A stretch of 64,000 bases of DNA, taken from the NCBI RefSeq assembly GCF_032854445.1, contig NC_088297.1:20657127-20721126 (forward strand), given 5' to 3'. The notes below the pieces were generated by a model. The model was not told the DNA's origin. It ran no database searches and saw nothing but the letters and a program-made list of their open reading frames with translations. The translations under genes were made by a program, and so were the position numbers. Below, piece by piece: positions 11,327 through 42,939 of this stretch. Source of the DNA: Liolophura sinensis. Lineage: Eukaryota > Mollusca > Polyplacophora > Chitonida > Chitonidae. Positions within the stretch are counted from its first letter, which is position 1. Each line of letters starts with the position of its first letter.

Positions 11327-14300
11327 ATATTTCTTTTAAGGCATGTAGTATATGCATCGTGTGAAGAGCTCTGTGTGTCCTTTTCTTACATCGTGTGTTG
11401 TTATTGAACAGCCCTGTGGATCAATGTCCATTGAGTGTTTGTTATTAGTTCCAGTAGCGTGTTCTCAAGTGAGATCTGAACTGTAATGATTTCTCTTGCG
11501 AGTAAACATCTAAATAATTTGCAAGCGTCCTTAGGACAAGGGCCTACACCCTTAGGTCGCTTCTCGGAGGAATACTAACAGCTGCCTTTGTCTTTCCCAT
11601 TAGCCTTCTTATGATTATAATCAAATATCAGAATTTTGAGTTAAGAAAAAATGGTTGGAACATGTTTGTCAAAATGTCCTTTTGTTTTGATCACATTTGT
11701 TGTTAAGAAATTTGGGAAAATATTTAATCTTTGTAATACATTATGACTGTGTAAATTACTTTTTGATAGTGTGCATGCAGGTAAAGCCATGAGACACCAT
11801 AAATGTACAAGTTTGTAGATCCATCTTGCATGAACAGTATCTTACAGCCTGATGATTTTACATGTAGGACACAGTGGCCGTGTACTTTAGCCTTGTAGAT
11901 ATCCATGTGCAGGTATTATTGATACAGTTTACATGTTCTTGATACTGTCACCACTTGTACTATGATCTCACCTCATTTGTTTACAAATGCAAATAAACTT
12001 ATTTCAGGTTTATCCATTTACCTCTTGTTCTCTGGCCTAAATTTGAAATTTGAGCTCTTTATAAATAGCAACCAGAACGTAGATGTATATATATCAAAGG
12101 TTTGAAATAGGGAGTGACCCTGTTTTGGGACAGTTGTCTTGAATTTTTTGTTTTTCTTCCTGTTGTTGGACCAGAGTTGTGAGGTGTACTTATTAGTTGT
12201 TGATATAAGTTCATTGTGTCATTGGCTTACAGGTAAAATGTGTGCAGGTATGAATAAAACGGAAGAAAGAGCCAGTGACCCACTATCACACATACATAGA
12301 TGTAGTAGCCAAATCATGGCTGTTAGTCAGATAAATGGTCAAGGTGCCATTATTTTGTAACATTGTACATGTATGTATAAATAACATACAAGTAGATCCC
12401 ATATCTTCAGTGTATTGCACTTTTTGTTCTAAAATATACCTGCTTAATCAGCAAATACATTTACTTAAGTGTATAGTATCATGGAGTTTGACTTGTAAAA
12501 AAAATATTCCTGTCAAAAAAGTTAATTTATTAATATTGCTAGAATTTGTTTACACAGACTGTAGGGTATGGCTTGAAGCAGAAGCTAAAAGGATTGATAT
12601 TGCTAACATAATCATAAATTCTATTAATGCAAAATCGTCACAGAGTTTGTGCATCTTTTCCATCATGGCAGAGGCTCTATCTGTCAAACAGGGGTCATTA
12701 TGCCCAGGAGTTGAACAGATTAAGTGTATTTGAAGATTCCTTGCGGTTGTCAAGGATACCACCATCTGCTGTATAATTCCATCATGTGGAGTACAGGTTT
12801 TTTATGATGACCAGAGAAATCGCCTTAATTTTGTTTTATGTGGTCATTAAAATGACTTGCAACAGAATTTACAGAGGGGATTTGAGATCTGGGAAATATG
12901 GGTAGATGCGAAAAGATGGGTGGTGTGATGGGCTATTGAAATTAAATGTTAGATAATGGATTGTTTGTACAATATATGTACATGTCAATAGTTGTGAACA
13001 GATTTTTGGGGGTGTATTGTGGGTGTCCCTCAGTGGCTCAAATTAAGCATTAAAAGTAGCTTTATTTCCATGTACATTTACAGAGGTTTATTAGAAGATG
13101 GTCACCAGCGACCTGAAGGCTGCTACTGGAGTAAAATTTTGAGTATGTAGCGATCTACATTGACCAAAGCTCCTGTTTTAATTCATCTACATGTAGTTCT
13201 CTGCCATGTAGCTGGCTACTTTTCCAGGGGAGCATTTTACTAAAAAAGATAATTAAAGCCCTAAGTGTGTTTAAACACATGTACCTGTAGGATCATGGAG
13301 ATTTCCTCACAACATTTGAGTTACTGAGTTACTGTAACAAATGCCTGAAACATAATATACTGAACTTGTACGTGTATACTTACATGTATAATAAACAAAA
13401 ATGATATAAAATGTGATAAGTTTTAACACACAAAGGAAAATGTGACAGGAACATGAAGTCATAAACAACTGTCGTGACATTGTGACGTACATGTACATAC
13501 ATGTACATGTGCACACGTAAATGCAGTTTGCTATTTTTTTCTAATTTTTTTCAAGTCATTGCAACTGTTCATTCAAAAAAAAAAAAAATTACACGGAAAA
13601 AAAATAACAAGAATTTAATATCTAGTGATAGCACCTCACCTGTGCAAAAACAGATTGAATACTCTGTGCATGAAGATGTGTAATCTTGATTAAGCTTCAT
13701 GACATCATGTGAATGACGTAACTCTAGTTTTCTCTGACCCACATGTAAATGGAATTATTTCTTGACATAACTGTATATGTAACATGCATGCAATATCATG
13801 GTTGTTAAATCAAAAAGGAGAAATATTCTAATTTTTACCTGAGCTCACCTGGCTGCCTTAGATCAATACTCTGTGACGCAGATTGCCCGCATCTTTTACT
13901 GACAGCACTTAGCCAGGTGTGTGTGATACCTAGCCTCTACCTTTAGCTTGCCCGGGCCTGTGACCCACACTGTTAACCCCAAAGCCAGCTAAGCCAGTAC
14001 CTGTAACCCCCACATCTCACAGGCTGTTTCAGCAGCTACTAAATCTGAAATGCAGAGTCAATCCTAACAAAGACAGGTAAAACAGGCTAGCTGGTACAAG
14101 CTTACATGTAGTGTGTCATCGTTCAGTCAGGAATAGGATAGAAACAGGCACATGTACTTGAAAGTTCGTGTGGTAGTCCATGTGTACTGTACTGTATCTG
14201 ACCTTGTATTTCATCCAAAACTGACTAAATTACTCATTTTGCCAGATTTAGAGGGTTTTTGTTAATCTTAAGACATTTGTTTGGGGGGTAGGGTAGATAT

Positions 14301-15369
14301 GGAGGGTTTTGTTAATCTTAGAGAGTTGTTTGGGAGGTAGGGTGTTAATTACTGTATGTTCTACTTAAATTTTATTAGTACCAATAGTCACATTTTATTG
14401 CTTTGATTTGCCTTCAGAAACAGACTTTTTAGGCAAATTTAATGGGTCAAATACAGAATACACATGTAGTTGTGGTGGTGTTTGTGTGAACACTGGCACT
14501 GTAGAAATTATATTAATCAATCATCAGCAAAGTAAATCTGTGTATTGAGGGAGAAAAAAACAAACAAGCAAAAAATGTAGATGACTCATATGAAGGGTCA
14601 GCACAGCTGACCAAACTAAGGTTGATTGTGGTTATCTCAGCCTATCTGGCTATCTGGCTTCTTACACAATTGTTTCACCAGTTACATTTTTGTGTTACAT
14701 GCACATGAAGAGGGTTTGTGTGGGATATAGGGCATGGAGAGGATGACTGCCTCAGGTGTTTTGCTGTCATAGCAATACGGTACAGTAATGGCACAGGGGC
14801 ATGTTCATGTGTATCAATCTAACTCCAGTTATTATATCCCACGGATTATGAATTACTTGCATGTCATTGTTTACGTGTTGTACAATCCTCTCTTACCCTC
14901 CCACTGTGGCTAGTAGCCTGGGATCTGGGGGGAAGGGAGGAGGGAGCCTTGGGGAGGGTAGCCTGGGCGTGCTCACATGTATGTACTTAGCTGTTTGGTT
15001 GTGACAAGCTTTGCAATCCCCTGTCATCACAGCCTAATTATACTACATTGCACAAGTGCTTTTAGGCTTAAATTGAGATGTACATTATAACATGACATGT
15101 AACATGTCAACACAATTTGGAGACATCCCTTGATGATTTCAGCTGCCTAAGTGGTCCTACATATCGAAAAAGGTGAGAACAAACATCGGGACATTAGACA
15201 ATGTCTTACACGTTCTAAGAAAGTTCAAACTTTTTAAATGTACTTGTAAGCTAAAATGTCTTGATACTGAAATTAGTCTACATGTTGAAGATTGCTGAAT
15301 AAAAGGGCACCCGCGCATATCTCAGAAGTTGGTGTGTTTTTTCGCCCCACCTTCCGGTATGTACGCCAG

Positions 15370-15391
15370 CCCCCCCCCCCCCCCCCCCCCC
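15370..15391. repeat. poly-C run (22 bases)
   Basis: A homopolymer of C on the plus strand in PI4KB intron 1. It could form a G-quadruplex or i-motif and is prone to sequencing length error. Confidence 0.9.
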
Positions 15392-16028
15392 ACGAAAAAT
15401 TCCCAAGAACTTGTATCTCTCGTAGGCTCTATGAAACAGGTTAAAGTAGAACACTTTAATACCAGAACTACATTATACATGTACAATGCTGCCAAAAGCA
15501 TTAACAGAGTAATTCTTTAACCCTTCCCAGCATAAGTAATACAGCTCTGAATGCAGCGTATAACCGCAGAAGATCTAATTCCAAATGTAAATGCAGAATC
15601 TGAGTGGTGCCTTTCACTTAGGCTTGGGTCAGTAGACATTTGAATGCCCTTTTAGTGGCCAGCGAACAAGGATTCAGTCTGAGCAGTACATATGTAGACG
15701 GCTGGTACATTGAGAAGGGCAAAGAATTGCATTCAGGTGTAATCTGACTGAACTGTGTAAGGTGTCCTTAAGCACATATATGTACTTATGTACTTCTAAA
15801 AGAACATGTCATTTCCAAGCTAAAGTGAACCCTTATATGTACAGCCCTGATCTCTTGTGTTTGCATTTGTGAGTACATGCTGTATGTCTTTCTGCTCACT
15901 CTGAACACAACCTCAAAGTTTGCCATAGTGTTTTCTGAATTTCTGTCATTGCCAGCTTGAGGGCATTCCCACTGTTTTACCAACCACCCACTGCGGGTGC
16001 TCCATGGACTGTGAGTGAAAATGTTCAT

Positions 16029-16240
16029 GTTTTCAGTATCCCCTGTATGCATCCTCCATTGAATGTAAGAGGAAGCACAAAACATGGGTGGAAATTTTGT
16101 TCTTGTTTTCAGTATCCTCCGTATGCATTCTCCATTGAATGTAAGAGGAAGCACAAAACATGGGTGGAAATTTTGTTCTTGTTTTCAGTTTCGGCCGGCC
16201 AGCATATATTTTATCCTCAGTTGAGTGTGAGAGGAAGCAT
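16029..16240. repeat. 76-bp tandem repeat, about 2.7 copies
   Basis: The phrase GTTTTCAG followed by TATCC recurs with 76-bp spacing (C at 16034, 16110, 16186). The second and third units are near identical and the last is diverged. It produces overlapping open frames on both strands that are by-products of the repeat. Confidence 0.85.
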
Positions 16241-19200
16241 TGTTCACATTTGGCCTGTTCATGTGTAATCTTCCACGGATCATTGGTACAAATTTTGTTT
16301 ATATTTTCATTATTGTAGTGAGTCATTTATTCAAGATAGATGCACAAGACAGCTCAGTCTGTATTTCATAATGTCATATCACATGTGATATGTGTAGCTC
16401 TGCTTGATAAGGTAAAATTCATAGGTTTATAGTGATGCCATGGCTGCTCTAAGCCATTCAGCGTATGCTTTGGTTTTGTAACCAGAGTACTGATTTGGTT
16501 ATGTAACTAGAGTACTGGAGGTGAAAACAAACTGAATTTAACTCAGGGGAGATAGGCATTGGAGAAGATTTTTCTATAAAAACTGAAATACATAGCTTTT
16601 TTGTAAGAAATTCTCTCTGGAAAAGTAATCAGAATGTGTCAAGACTTCAGATATTATGGATTCAGTGTCTTGCTGTACTTGAAACTTTAGGAATCTGGAA
16701 AAATCAGTATTTTGCCCATTTAGTTCCATTTTATTTATCACCTCCTGCTCCTTGAGAGGAACCCCGTTGCTTGAAATTCATAGTTTCTTATCAAAATTTT
16801 TATGGCTAAGAAACATACACCTGTATCAGTATGTAAGAAATCTTGAACAACATACCTGTATCTATTAACCTATTAATTACTGAAGCTGCTTAGTGGTTTT
16901 AAAACTTCTTTAGATATTTCAAACATGGAGTTTCACACACCCGTACCCACTTTGACCTTTGTATTATATTTTCTGTATTCAGAATACAGTTTATATACAT
17001 TTATATTAATATTTATTTAAGCCTAAAATTAAACTAGCTAAGATGACTAAACTAGTATGAATTTTCGGGATCCACAGAAATTTGTTAATGGTGAACATGT
17101 AGTGATGTGATTATATTAAGACAGGAACAAAACTCAACTGGGAGATGCAATACTAAACATTCATGTCATACAGGCTGTGGAATTACACATGCTTTATTCG
17201 TTATTATATTGGATGGTCTTAGGCTCTGGGTGAACTAGGGAGCTGTGAGGTGTGAAATGAACAAAGACAGAGGTGTGTGTGCCACCCGATCTGCATAAAA
17301 AACTTTCTGGACTTTTCTATGGTTCCTTTCTCCTCAGCTCTGTGTAGTAACTGTCCTTTAATAATATACTCTTTCTACTGCAAGACAAGAGTACTCAGTG
17401 TCAGATTTCAGTTTGGAGGAGTCAAGGCTAGATGTGATTAGTACTGACAGAGATATGGTCAGCTTGACCCTTGCTTATCACAGGTCAGGGTTCAAAGGTT
17501 AGATAAACACTGGTAGCTTGCTATAGAAGCTGCTTATCATTAAACTGTTGTACATGTACATGTATGGCTAAGTACTTGTATGTTTTTTCAGGGGGATGTA
17601 AAATTGATTGGATCATATTCAAAGACTGAAGGAATTGTACGGCATGTATATATACATGTATGTATGTATATATTTACCCTGAAGAATGGACTTCTCTTTG
17701 TAAGTGTTGCGATTTTTGTCTGAAATCAGCACATTTTTTGTCAAATTTTGTCATACTTGTATCATATTTGCTCAACTTTGTTGATCTGTTTTTGGACATG
17801 TGCATAGCGTTATAGGCCTTGTTTACACACATGTTCTTCCTGATATTTTGTAGTAACAGAAAAGATATTGAATGGTGATATGAAATTATTGACAACAGTA
17901 ATATTAAGGAACATATTACAACCTCAGACAAAGGTGTACTTGTACAAAATGTGAAAGAAAAAGCACACACACTGTATGATGAACATATCCACATGCAGCT
18001 GTTGAGAACTTGTCCTTAATAAGGCTTTAAATTATTGATTAAATGTGAAAAGACAAAGCATATTGACATAGCATAACAGGAAGCTGCACGACTTCATCGG
18101 AGCAGGATGTAGGGCTGTGACATCCGTGATGGCCGGATACTGCTTGTGATAAACTGATACTTCGTTCGTGTACATTGATCACATCAGATTATCACAGTTG
18201 TCACTGTCCAGTGTTCAGAAACAGTAAGCCCAAAGCCATGTTCCGTAAGATAACTGCATTACTGTCATAATCATATTTGTGGCATATCTACTGCTCACTA
18301 GCAAGTCTTCTTTTGGGTTTTTTTTTTATCTGATATAACACGCACAATACAAACAGTTCGTGTTGGAATTAGTGTTTTTGACTTCCGGAGTGAATCTAAT
18401 AAATCCCGCTACAAAGTACACGCTGATTGTGCACGAGTGAAAAAGTTGGTCAGTGTTGAGAATTCTGTGACTAGCGATATTGTTCTTCTCTGATGACATC
18501 AGACGAGGACTTGCCGGACTTGTTTGGTTACAGTGGTTTCCTAGTTGTTTAGTTCCTTTTGGATGTACTGCTATAGAAAAGCACCACATTAGTGTAATAC
18601 AGGTTTGATAGTCACACTTTCAGCGCTGCAGGTATGTACATGTAGTTGTTACATGTATGTAGCGGGATATACATGTATACATTCATTTGACAAGGGGAAA
18701 AAATACCAGGTCATTTCTATGAGGTGCCCTTCAGTTGAGGCCAGAGTGAGTCATTTCCTAGTGGTTGGAGATGATTGTCTGTCACAGACTGGCTAGGATA
18801 CATGTGCTCAAGGTCTGAATTCAAACTCGGCCTTGGAATTTGTAACTTCCCCCCACTCTCACTGTTTGTGGAGGCTGTGGTGACAATATGAAGCTAGTGT
18901 GTCCACAGCCTGAGGTTCGTTGAAGGTCACTTGTCTCCCTCCAGTAAGGTGTGCATATACTGTAAAGTACTTATTTTTTGCTGGAATTTATTTTTGTGGA
19001 TGTACTCCGAAAATTTGTTCACGGGTAGTAATTTTCGTGTATTTAATCAAGGGAATACTGGAAAAAATCTAAAAACTGTAATTTTCCTTGTTATTATATA
19101 TCCGACATCAATCAAGCACGTCAAACAGGAATTATCAAGGGTGGCTTTAATCCTCCTTTGTGCAGTGTCACTAATCCTCGTAATCTGGATCAGGGCTTGA

Positions 19201-20055
19201 AACAATGGGGAATGGATTATCACTATGTAAGAAGATTACTTTCTCAACTGATTGTGAGCAGTATTTAAAGAGGTATCACTTGTTTTCGCACCTTTGATGA
19301 ATAGGCCTATTTTGAATCAAGTGGTAAAGTGATCCGTCACTTTTTGAGCAGTTCAACGCAAAACATGAATTAACCATTATTGACGTCAGTCATTCATTTT
19401 TTATCAAGAAACATGATTAGATTTGCATTGTTTTCTGTTTTAATCGTCCTCTGTAGCTGATCAGAAACCGGTAACATTGCCGTAGCCATCAAACAGCCAT
19501 TGTGTTGTAGTTCACAGTTTGTTAGAAGCTCACTCATTGGTCCACTGGAGAGACACAGCCAATGGGATAGCATGTATCAAAGCAATATTCATTGGAAGCC
19601 AGTACATGTTGGTATCTACTTTTCATTCATTTTACTGGCATAACGAAGATTGATCAGACTAAAAACGAATGAACTCCCATGTGTTTTATATGCACACTGA
19701 GCCCTGCCACCAGAGTTTGTATATATTTAAAGCATAATTTTTCTTCCCTAGTGTTAAAATTTAGCTGGGGTTATACAGTCAAGAGCCCCACGGGGCTTTC
19801 TTATCACAACTCATGTCAGTTCGGTTTCACTTTAGTAATACTACCACCTGTAAAGTATGATTCAATATGGCAATTTATTTTGCTGGAATTATTTTTCACG
19901 GTAAATAATTGGCCGTGAAATCCGCGAAAATTGACACTATGTATGTCATATGTAGGAAAGTTGATCAGTAACTCTCCAAAGGCAAGTGGTTTACACTAGG
20001 CATTTCAGTTCCTCCACCCATATAACTGACTGCCATTGTGTTAGTGAAAAATTCA

Positions 20056-21470
20056 TGACTGCATATAAGAGCTTATGCTTTTCTCCTTTTGCTGAAAAGT
20101 TGTGTAAGTGAGAAATTTTTGACTGTATAATTCTCCTTTCACTGAAAAGTTGTGTAAGTGAGAAATTTTTGACTGTATTATTCTCCTTTTGCTGAAAAGT
20201 TGTGTTGGTGAGAAATTCTTGACTGTATAATTCTCCTTTCAGTGACAGTTGTATAAGTGAGAAATTTTTGACTGTATTATTCTCCTTTCACTGAAAAGTT
20301 GTGTAAGTGAGAAATTCTTGACTGTATAATTCTCCTTTCAGTGAAAGTTGTATAAGTGAGAAATTTTTGACTGTATTATTCTCCTTTCACTGAAAAGTTG
20401 TGTAAGTGAGAAATTCTTGACTGTATAATTCTCCTTTCAGTGAAAGTTGTATAAGTGAGAAATTTTTGACTGTATTATTCTCCTTTCACTGAAAAGTTGT
20501 GAAAGTGAGAAATTCTTGACTGTATAATTCTCCTTTCAATGAAAGTTGTATAAGTGAGAAATTTTTGACTGTATTATTCTCCTTTCACTGAAAAGTTGTG
20601 TAAGTGAGAAATTCTTGACTGTATAATTCTCCTTTCACTGAAAAGTTGTGTAAGTGAGAAATTCTTGACCGTATAATTCTCCTTTCAGTGAAAGTTGTAT
20701 AAGTGAGAAATTTTTGACTATTATTCTCCTTTCACTGAAAAGTTGTGAAAGTGAGAAATTCTTGACTGTATAATTCTGCTTTCAATGAAAGTTGTATAAG
20801 TGAGAAATTTTTGACTGTATTATTCTCCTTTCACTGAAAAGTTGTATAAGTGAGAAATTCTTGACTGTATAATTCTCCTTTCAGTGAAAGTTGTATAAGT
20901 GAGAAATTTTTGACTGTATTATTCTCCTTTCACTGAAAAGTTGTGTAAGTGAGAAATTCTTGACTGTATAATTCTCCTTTCAGTGAAAGTTGTATAAGTG
21001 AGAAATTTTTGACTGTATAATTCTCCTTTCAGTGAAAGTTGTATAAGTGAGAAATTCTTGACTGTATAATTCTCCTTTCACTGAAAAGTTGTGTAAGTGA
21101 GAAATTCTTGACTGTATAATTCTCCTTTCACTGAAAAGTTGTATAAGTGAGAAATTCTTGACTGTATAATTCTCCTTTCAGTGAAAGTTGTATAAGTGAG
21201 AAATTCTTGACTGTATAATTCTGCTTTCACTGAAAAGTTGTGTAAGTGAGAAATTCTTGACTGTATAATTCTGCTTTCACTGAAAAGTTGTGTAAGTGAG
21301 AAATTCTTGACTGTATAATTCTGCTTTCACTGAAAAGTTGTGTAAGTGAGAAATTCTTGACTGTATAATTCTCCTTTCACTGAAAAGTTGTGTAAGTGAG
21401 AAATTCTTGACTGTATAATTCTCCTTTCACTGAAAAGTTGTGTAAGTGAGAAATTTTTGATTGTGTAAGA
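20056..21470. repeat. about 50-bp minisatellite with two alternating unit types
   Basis: About 28 units. Type A (50 bp) has CACTGAAAAGTTGTGTAAGT with GAGAAATTCTTGACTG. Type B (49 bp) has CAGTGAAAGTTGTATAAGT with GAGAAATTTTTGACTG and often GTATTATTC. Between about 20220 and 21000 the types mostly alternate, giving a 99-bp higher-order unit. The right third is mostly A-type. Confidence 0.95.
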
Positions 21471-21869
21471 GCCTTTTAGCCTTTCACTTGTTTTTTAAAA
21501 CTGGAAAATGCAGGAAAAACATGCATTGTATTTGTAATTTATATCAGCAATATTATCAGTGATATTTCTACAAGTATTTTTTTTTGTTCTAAACAGTTGA
21601 ACCCTGGCGTGTGAAATAGGGTTTACATATGTACATGCATGTTCAGGGGCAGTTGTTGGTTTGTAGATGTGGAGGACATAGAGCTCTTGTGGGGTATACA
21701 AGTCTGTGGAATTAACCTCAGAGGTCACAACTTTATTTGAGCCAAATGGGGTCAAGTTACGCTTCAGATACTGAGTTCTGGTTGACCCACAAGTGGGTGA
21801 GGTCACTTTCGGAGAAGTCACATCTGTCATTTGTCTCTTGTGGTAGTGTGTTTTCTGCCAAGCTGTGCA

Positions 21870-22028
21870 AGGCTGGGTAGTGTAGAATGTGGTATGAACT
21901 GATGGCAGCAACCTGCCTGTGGTCATGGGTTTCACCCTGGGCTTAGTCCAGTTACCTCTTATCATAGTGCTGGCCGCCCTTGTAAAAGTGAAATATTCTG
22001 AGTACGGCAATCAACTAATAAATAAATA
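21870..22028 (+). mobile_element. SINE family 1 fragment
   Basis: Body and tail on the plus strand: GTGGTCATGGGTTTCACCC, then CTGGCCGCC, AAGTGAAATATTCTGAGTAC and a CAATCAACTAATAAATAAATA tail. Confidence 0.75.
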
Positions 22029-23562
22029 CATGGTCAGGTGGTACATGTACGTGTATGTACAGTAAGTGATACCTCCAGCTCTCCCACATACATGTACATG
22101 TATGTGGCAGATGTAAATACAGCCTGGTAATGAAGTGAAGAATTTCTGTGTCCAGGACTGGGATTGAACTCGGACCAGCAAGCAGCTGGGAACCTGACAC
22201 ATCATACCACTCTTGCTCCCTATGTTCTAATGCAAGCTATTACATTGTCAGGTGGGGTGTGAGTGATAGCCCCATCTCTCCCATGTGGCAGAGGTAATTA
22301 GAGCTGTGCTGTGCTCACTCTCCCAGGTGGTGAGCCATAAGACAGCTACACTGTGTATAGCCAGGGGCATTGACCTAACAGTCTAAGCTGTCTTCCCTTA
22401 TGTAACAGAGCTGTTCTGACAGAAGTGCATCCTAAGCAGGCATCATTAATTGCTGATTTTCTTTTTAAACCAAATTCTTCACGTTTTTGCCCCCTAAGTC
22501 ATTTGTGACCTGGGCGCTTTGCCCTTGTCCTGTCTGTCTGTTCATTTGTCTGTCCAGTTTTCACACACACAATGGTCTATAAACATGTACATGCGTGGAT
22601 AATCTGTTAGCCACAATGAACGGTAAATCGTTGATCCAAATCCATCGATTCTTCTCTGATCGAACATGTTAGTTGTTATATAGGACATGTACTATCCTTT
22701 GCTTAACCTATTCTAGTCTTTCAGCACAGAAAACATGAACTGCTGTTGACATCTGTAGTTGTTTGCCATGTTCATGTACATAGCCATTTTGCTGGTTGCA
22801 CTTGCAAGTACTCCTTGGAATTCCAATTCAGCCGCTGAAATGTTGTATTCTATTTTGATGAAAGTTGTGACTGTGTGTACTGAATCCTTTCTTGATGAGA
22901 GAGTACAGTAATTCATGACTCATGTAACTTCTTGCCTAAAGGGTATTATTTTTTTTTACTTTTTAAAAAATTTTTTAGCATATATTAACGCGTACTTGAT
23001 TTTTTTTTTTTTTTTAATTTCGATGTATGTATGTGCATGTAGTTTTACTCCTCAACAATTGTTGAAGCTTGTAAATAATGATATAGCTTTGTACCTACTG
23101 CAAAAACAGCTCCAGCACTTGGCGATGACATGCATATGGTTTTATATTTTACATAGATTATAGTCTAGTGCAGGTGAGGATAATTCTGTGGGTTATGAGT
23201 TCTGTGTTCTGAGGTGAAATGAACATTTGAATGAATCTGTAGATATGTACATGTATATTTCACATGACAGAAACAGCTGATTCCTGTCACTGATGATAGC
23301 AGTGTGTACTTCACCTTGCACTTTTAACCTTTATGATTGTTCTCACGTTCTAGCCTGAACATTGGACTGACTAAACCCAGATCACATCATCTAGTGGGTG
23401 CTCATCTAGTGGGTGCTGATGAATCACACTGCACACAGGTGTCAAAGGTCGTTAGTCAAGGTAACAAATACATGGCCAAGATAACAGTTACAGATATGCA
23501 CATGTACATGTCTGTGTAGATTTGTCATCTGTAAATATGAATGTATTGCACATGATCATGCT

Positions 23563-23638
23563 CCCAGCATAATGCTGGCGGACTTCCTGTAAGTGAAATA
23601 TTCTTACGTAAAACACCAATCAAATAAATAGGTAAATA
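23563..23638 (+). mobile_element. SINE family 1 3'-end fragment
   Basis: CCCAGCATAATGCTGGCGG, then AAGTGAAATATTCTTACG, AAAACACCAATCAAATAAAT and an A-rich tail. Only the last 75 bases of the family are present. Confidence 0.8.
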
Positions 23639-24658
23639 ATCACACGATCATGAACAGTTGTAATACCACTCAGCCACTTTAATCAAGTTCCGGTTCTTTT
23701 CTACATGTAGAAATAATGAAATAAGAAACAATTATCCCGAGACTTGGTCTTACTTCTGGACTTGGGTCACAGGTGGGTGAAAAGAATACGACCTCAGCTC
23801 TCTGAATAAGCTTGTCATAAAAGACGACAAACCGAGACCTCTTCCGGATGAGCGAGGTGAAATGAACACATTTACATACAGGTCCCCCTCTTTACAGACG
23901 TAATTTGTTCTTGATTAAGTGATATACCCCCAAAGGTGTTCTGTATGACAGCTGGTGATGTGATACATGTAGGGATATCTTTATGGTTACAGTGTAAGAA
24001 CCGTGTTTCATGATATACATGTACATGTAGTCAGGCTTAATCTTTGAGGACTATATGTTTATTTAATTATTGAAAGACAACCGTTTTCTGTTTCTAACAT
24101 GTTTTCCCCATGATATGGCTGTAACACTGCCAATGTGTCATTTAAACCTTTTAACCGAAAGGGGCAAATGAGCTTGTGCGTACATGTAAGTGCTGGGCTG
24201 TTTACATTTATTTAGGCAGCCACAGAAAAGGTTATGAAATTGAAGTACACATGTACTTATTCATGTACATGATGTACAAATGTGTTCTTGTAAATACACA
24301 TATGTAGGTGTACTAGTATTCAATGGCCGATTCTCAAAGCGAACGTAAGGTAACGTATTTACAATTTGAGGTTAAAGGGATACAAAAGAAGCATGCACTA
24401 TAGTATTGCTTACCAGTCCAAGACACATGGTTACAATCACTTAAGAACTGACTTCCTTGTGCAGTACAGTGTGTAAATAACTGCTGCTTGTAAACTGTGC
24501 TTAAATGTACACCAGACTACTTAACATACTTGCCTGTACACTACAGTATGTGGGGGTGCCGATACTCTAATCTGTTAATCAGCTTAATATCCTAACCCCC
24601 ACAGATTACAACTTTGTAATTCTGTTTACCTCACCCACTGTTTTCTTTCTTTTTCCAG

Positions 24659-25527
24659 GGTAACAGAAAAACCAGTACACTTGAACTCAGCCAACCTTTC
24701 TCTCTCTCTCCAGTTGGTCTACAAGTCAAGCTGTACTGTGTGGAGGTTTGTTTGTGCATGCGAAAGAGAATGGGAAGTATAAAAACGGGCCTTTGAAAAT
24801 ACTAAGGTCCTGATCACTACATCTTCTAAACAAGACAGATGTGTGTGGGGCAGGAGTTAAGCAAGTGAAAAGTCTGAAAAATTCGTTGTTGGGGAACTTT
24901 TTCTTCACAAACAGCTGTCTGGGTGACAAATGACTCTGAGTAACAACAACAACGCCGTGTTACTCATCGAGCCCAGATGTTCCTGTTTGCATTTCCGTTA
25001 CCGTGGAAACTAGGCATTCGTTTGGCTCAGAATTTCTGTTGTGTTTGAATGACTGAGAGGGAGGCACAGCTGGCAAATTTCTCACATTGCTCATACTTTC
25101 CTTGTAGTAGATATACGATAGACCTGTACTCTCTGAATTTTAAGCATTTTTTTTGTTTTTTACTTCTCATGGGATTTTACAGTGCTACTGGTTTTGATTT
25201 GAATTTCGACATCTTTTTTTACACTTGTGTGTTTCTGTGACAAAGAGATCAATTTCACAGGACCTACTCAAATGTGAATAACAGGATACTGACCTACCAT
25301 ACCAGGTTTTCAAGTGGAAAAGAAGTCAAAGTACTTGACCTGACTGAGAAGGCGTGTGATAATTGTGCATTTGGTAAGTCCTGTAAGCAGTGTGATTTCA
25401 GTGTGTCTGCTGTCTGACCTGCTTCAGTGTGGCTGGATATGGAAATTTCTTGCCTGGAGAAGAATTCAGCTGAAAGGTACCAAGTGGAGGAGATCACAGG
25501 GTGGTGAAAAACGCCCAGTTCAGAAGA
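24659..25527 (+). other. PI4KB: probable PI4KB 5' UTR upstream of the start codon
   Basis: A very strong acceptor (TTTTCTTTCTTTTTCCAG) ends at 24658. The in-frame stop TGA at 25471 closes the coding frame upstream of the first ATG at 25528. If a single exon runs from 24659 to 26662 it has about 870 bases of 5' UTR. A donor-like GGTAAGTCC at 25374 leaves open a second, short UTR intron. Confidence 0.45.

Positions 25528-42939
<17,412 letters not shown>

Larger units (their letters stand above)
6489..24658 (+). other. long PI4KB intron 1 (inferred)
   Basis: About 18 kb with no recognisable conserved exon on either strand. It holds an inverted-repeat element (9136-9355), SINE pieces (11203-11326, 21870-22028, 23563-23638), a C22 run, a 76-bp repeat (16029-16240), the large alternating minisatellite (20056-21470) and many TACATGTA palindromes. 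Short open frames here have no conserved features I can identify. Confidence 0.55.

Noticed and set aside
15786-16326. Overlapping open frames of about 100-120 codons on both strands
   Set aside because: Created by the 76-bp tandem repeat; the two translations share repeat-derived segments and no domain is visible.
20056-21470. CRISPR-like array
   Set aside because: Units are contiguous with no unique spacers, and the host is eukaryotic; it is a minisatellite.
21495-22010. Minus-strand open frame of 171 codons
   Set aside because: Its upstream part overlaps a SINE fragment, the composition is not protein-like in any way I recognise, and no splice partners were seen.
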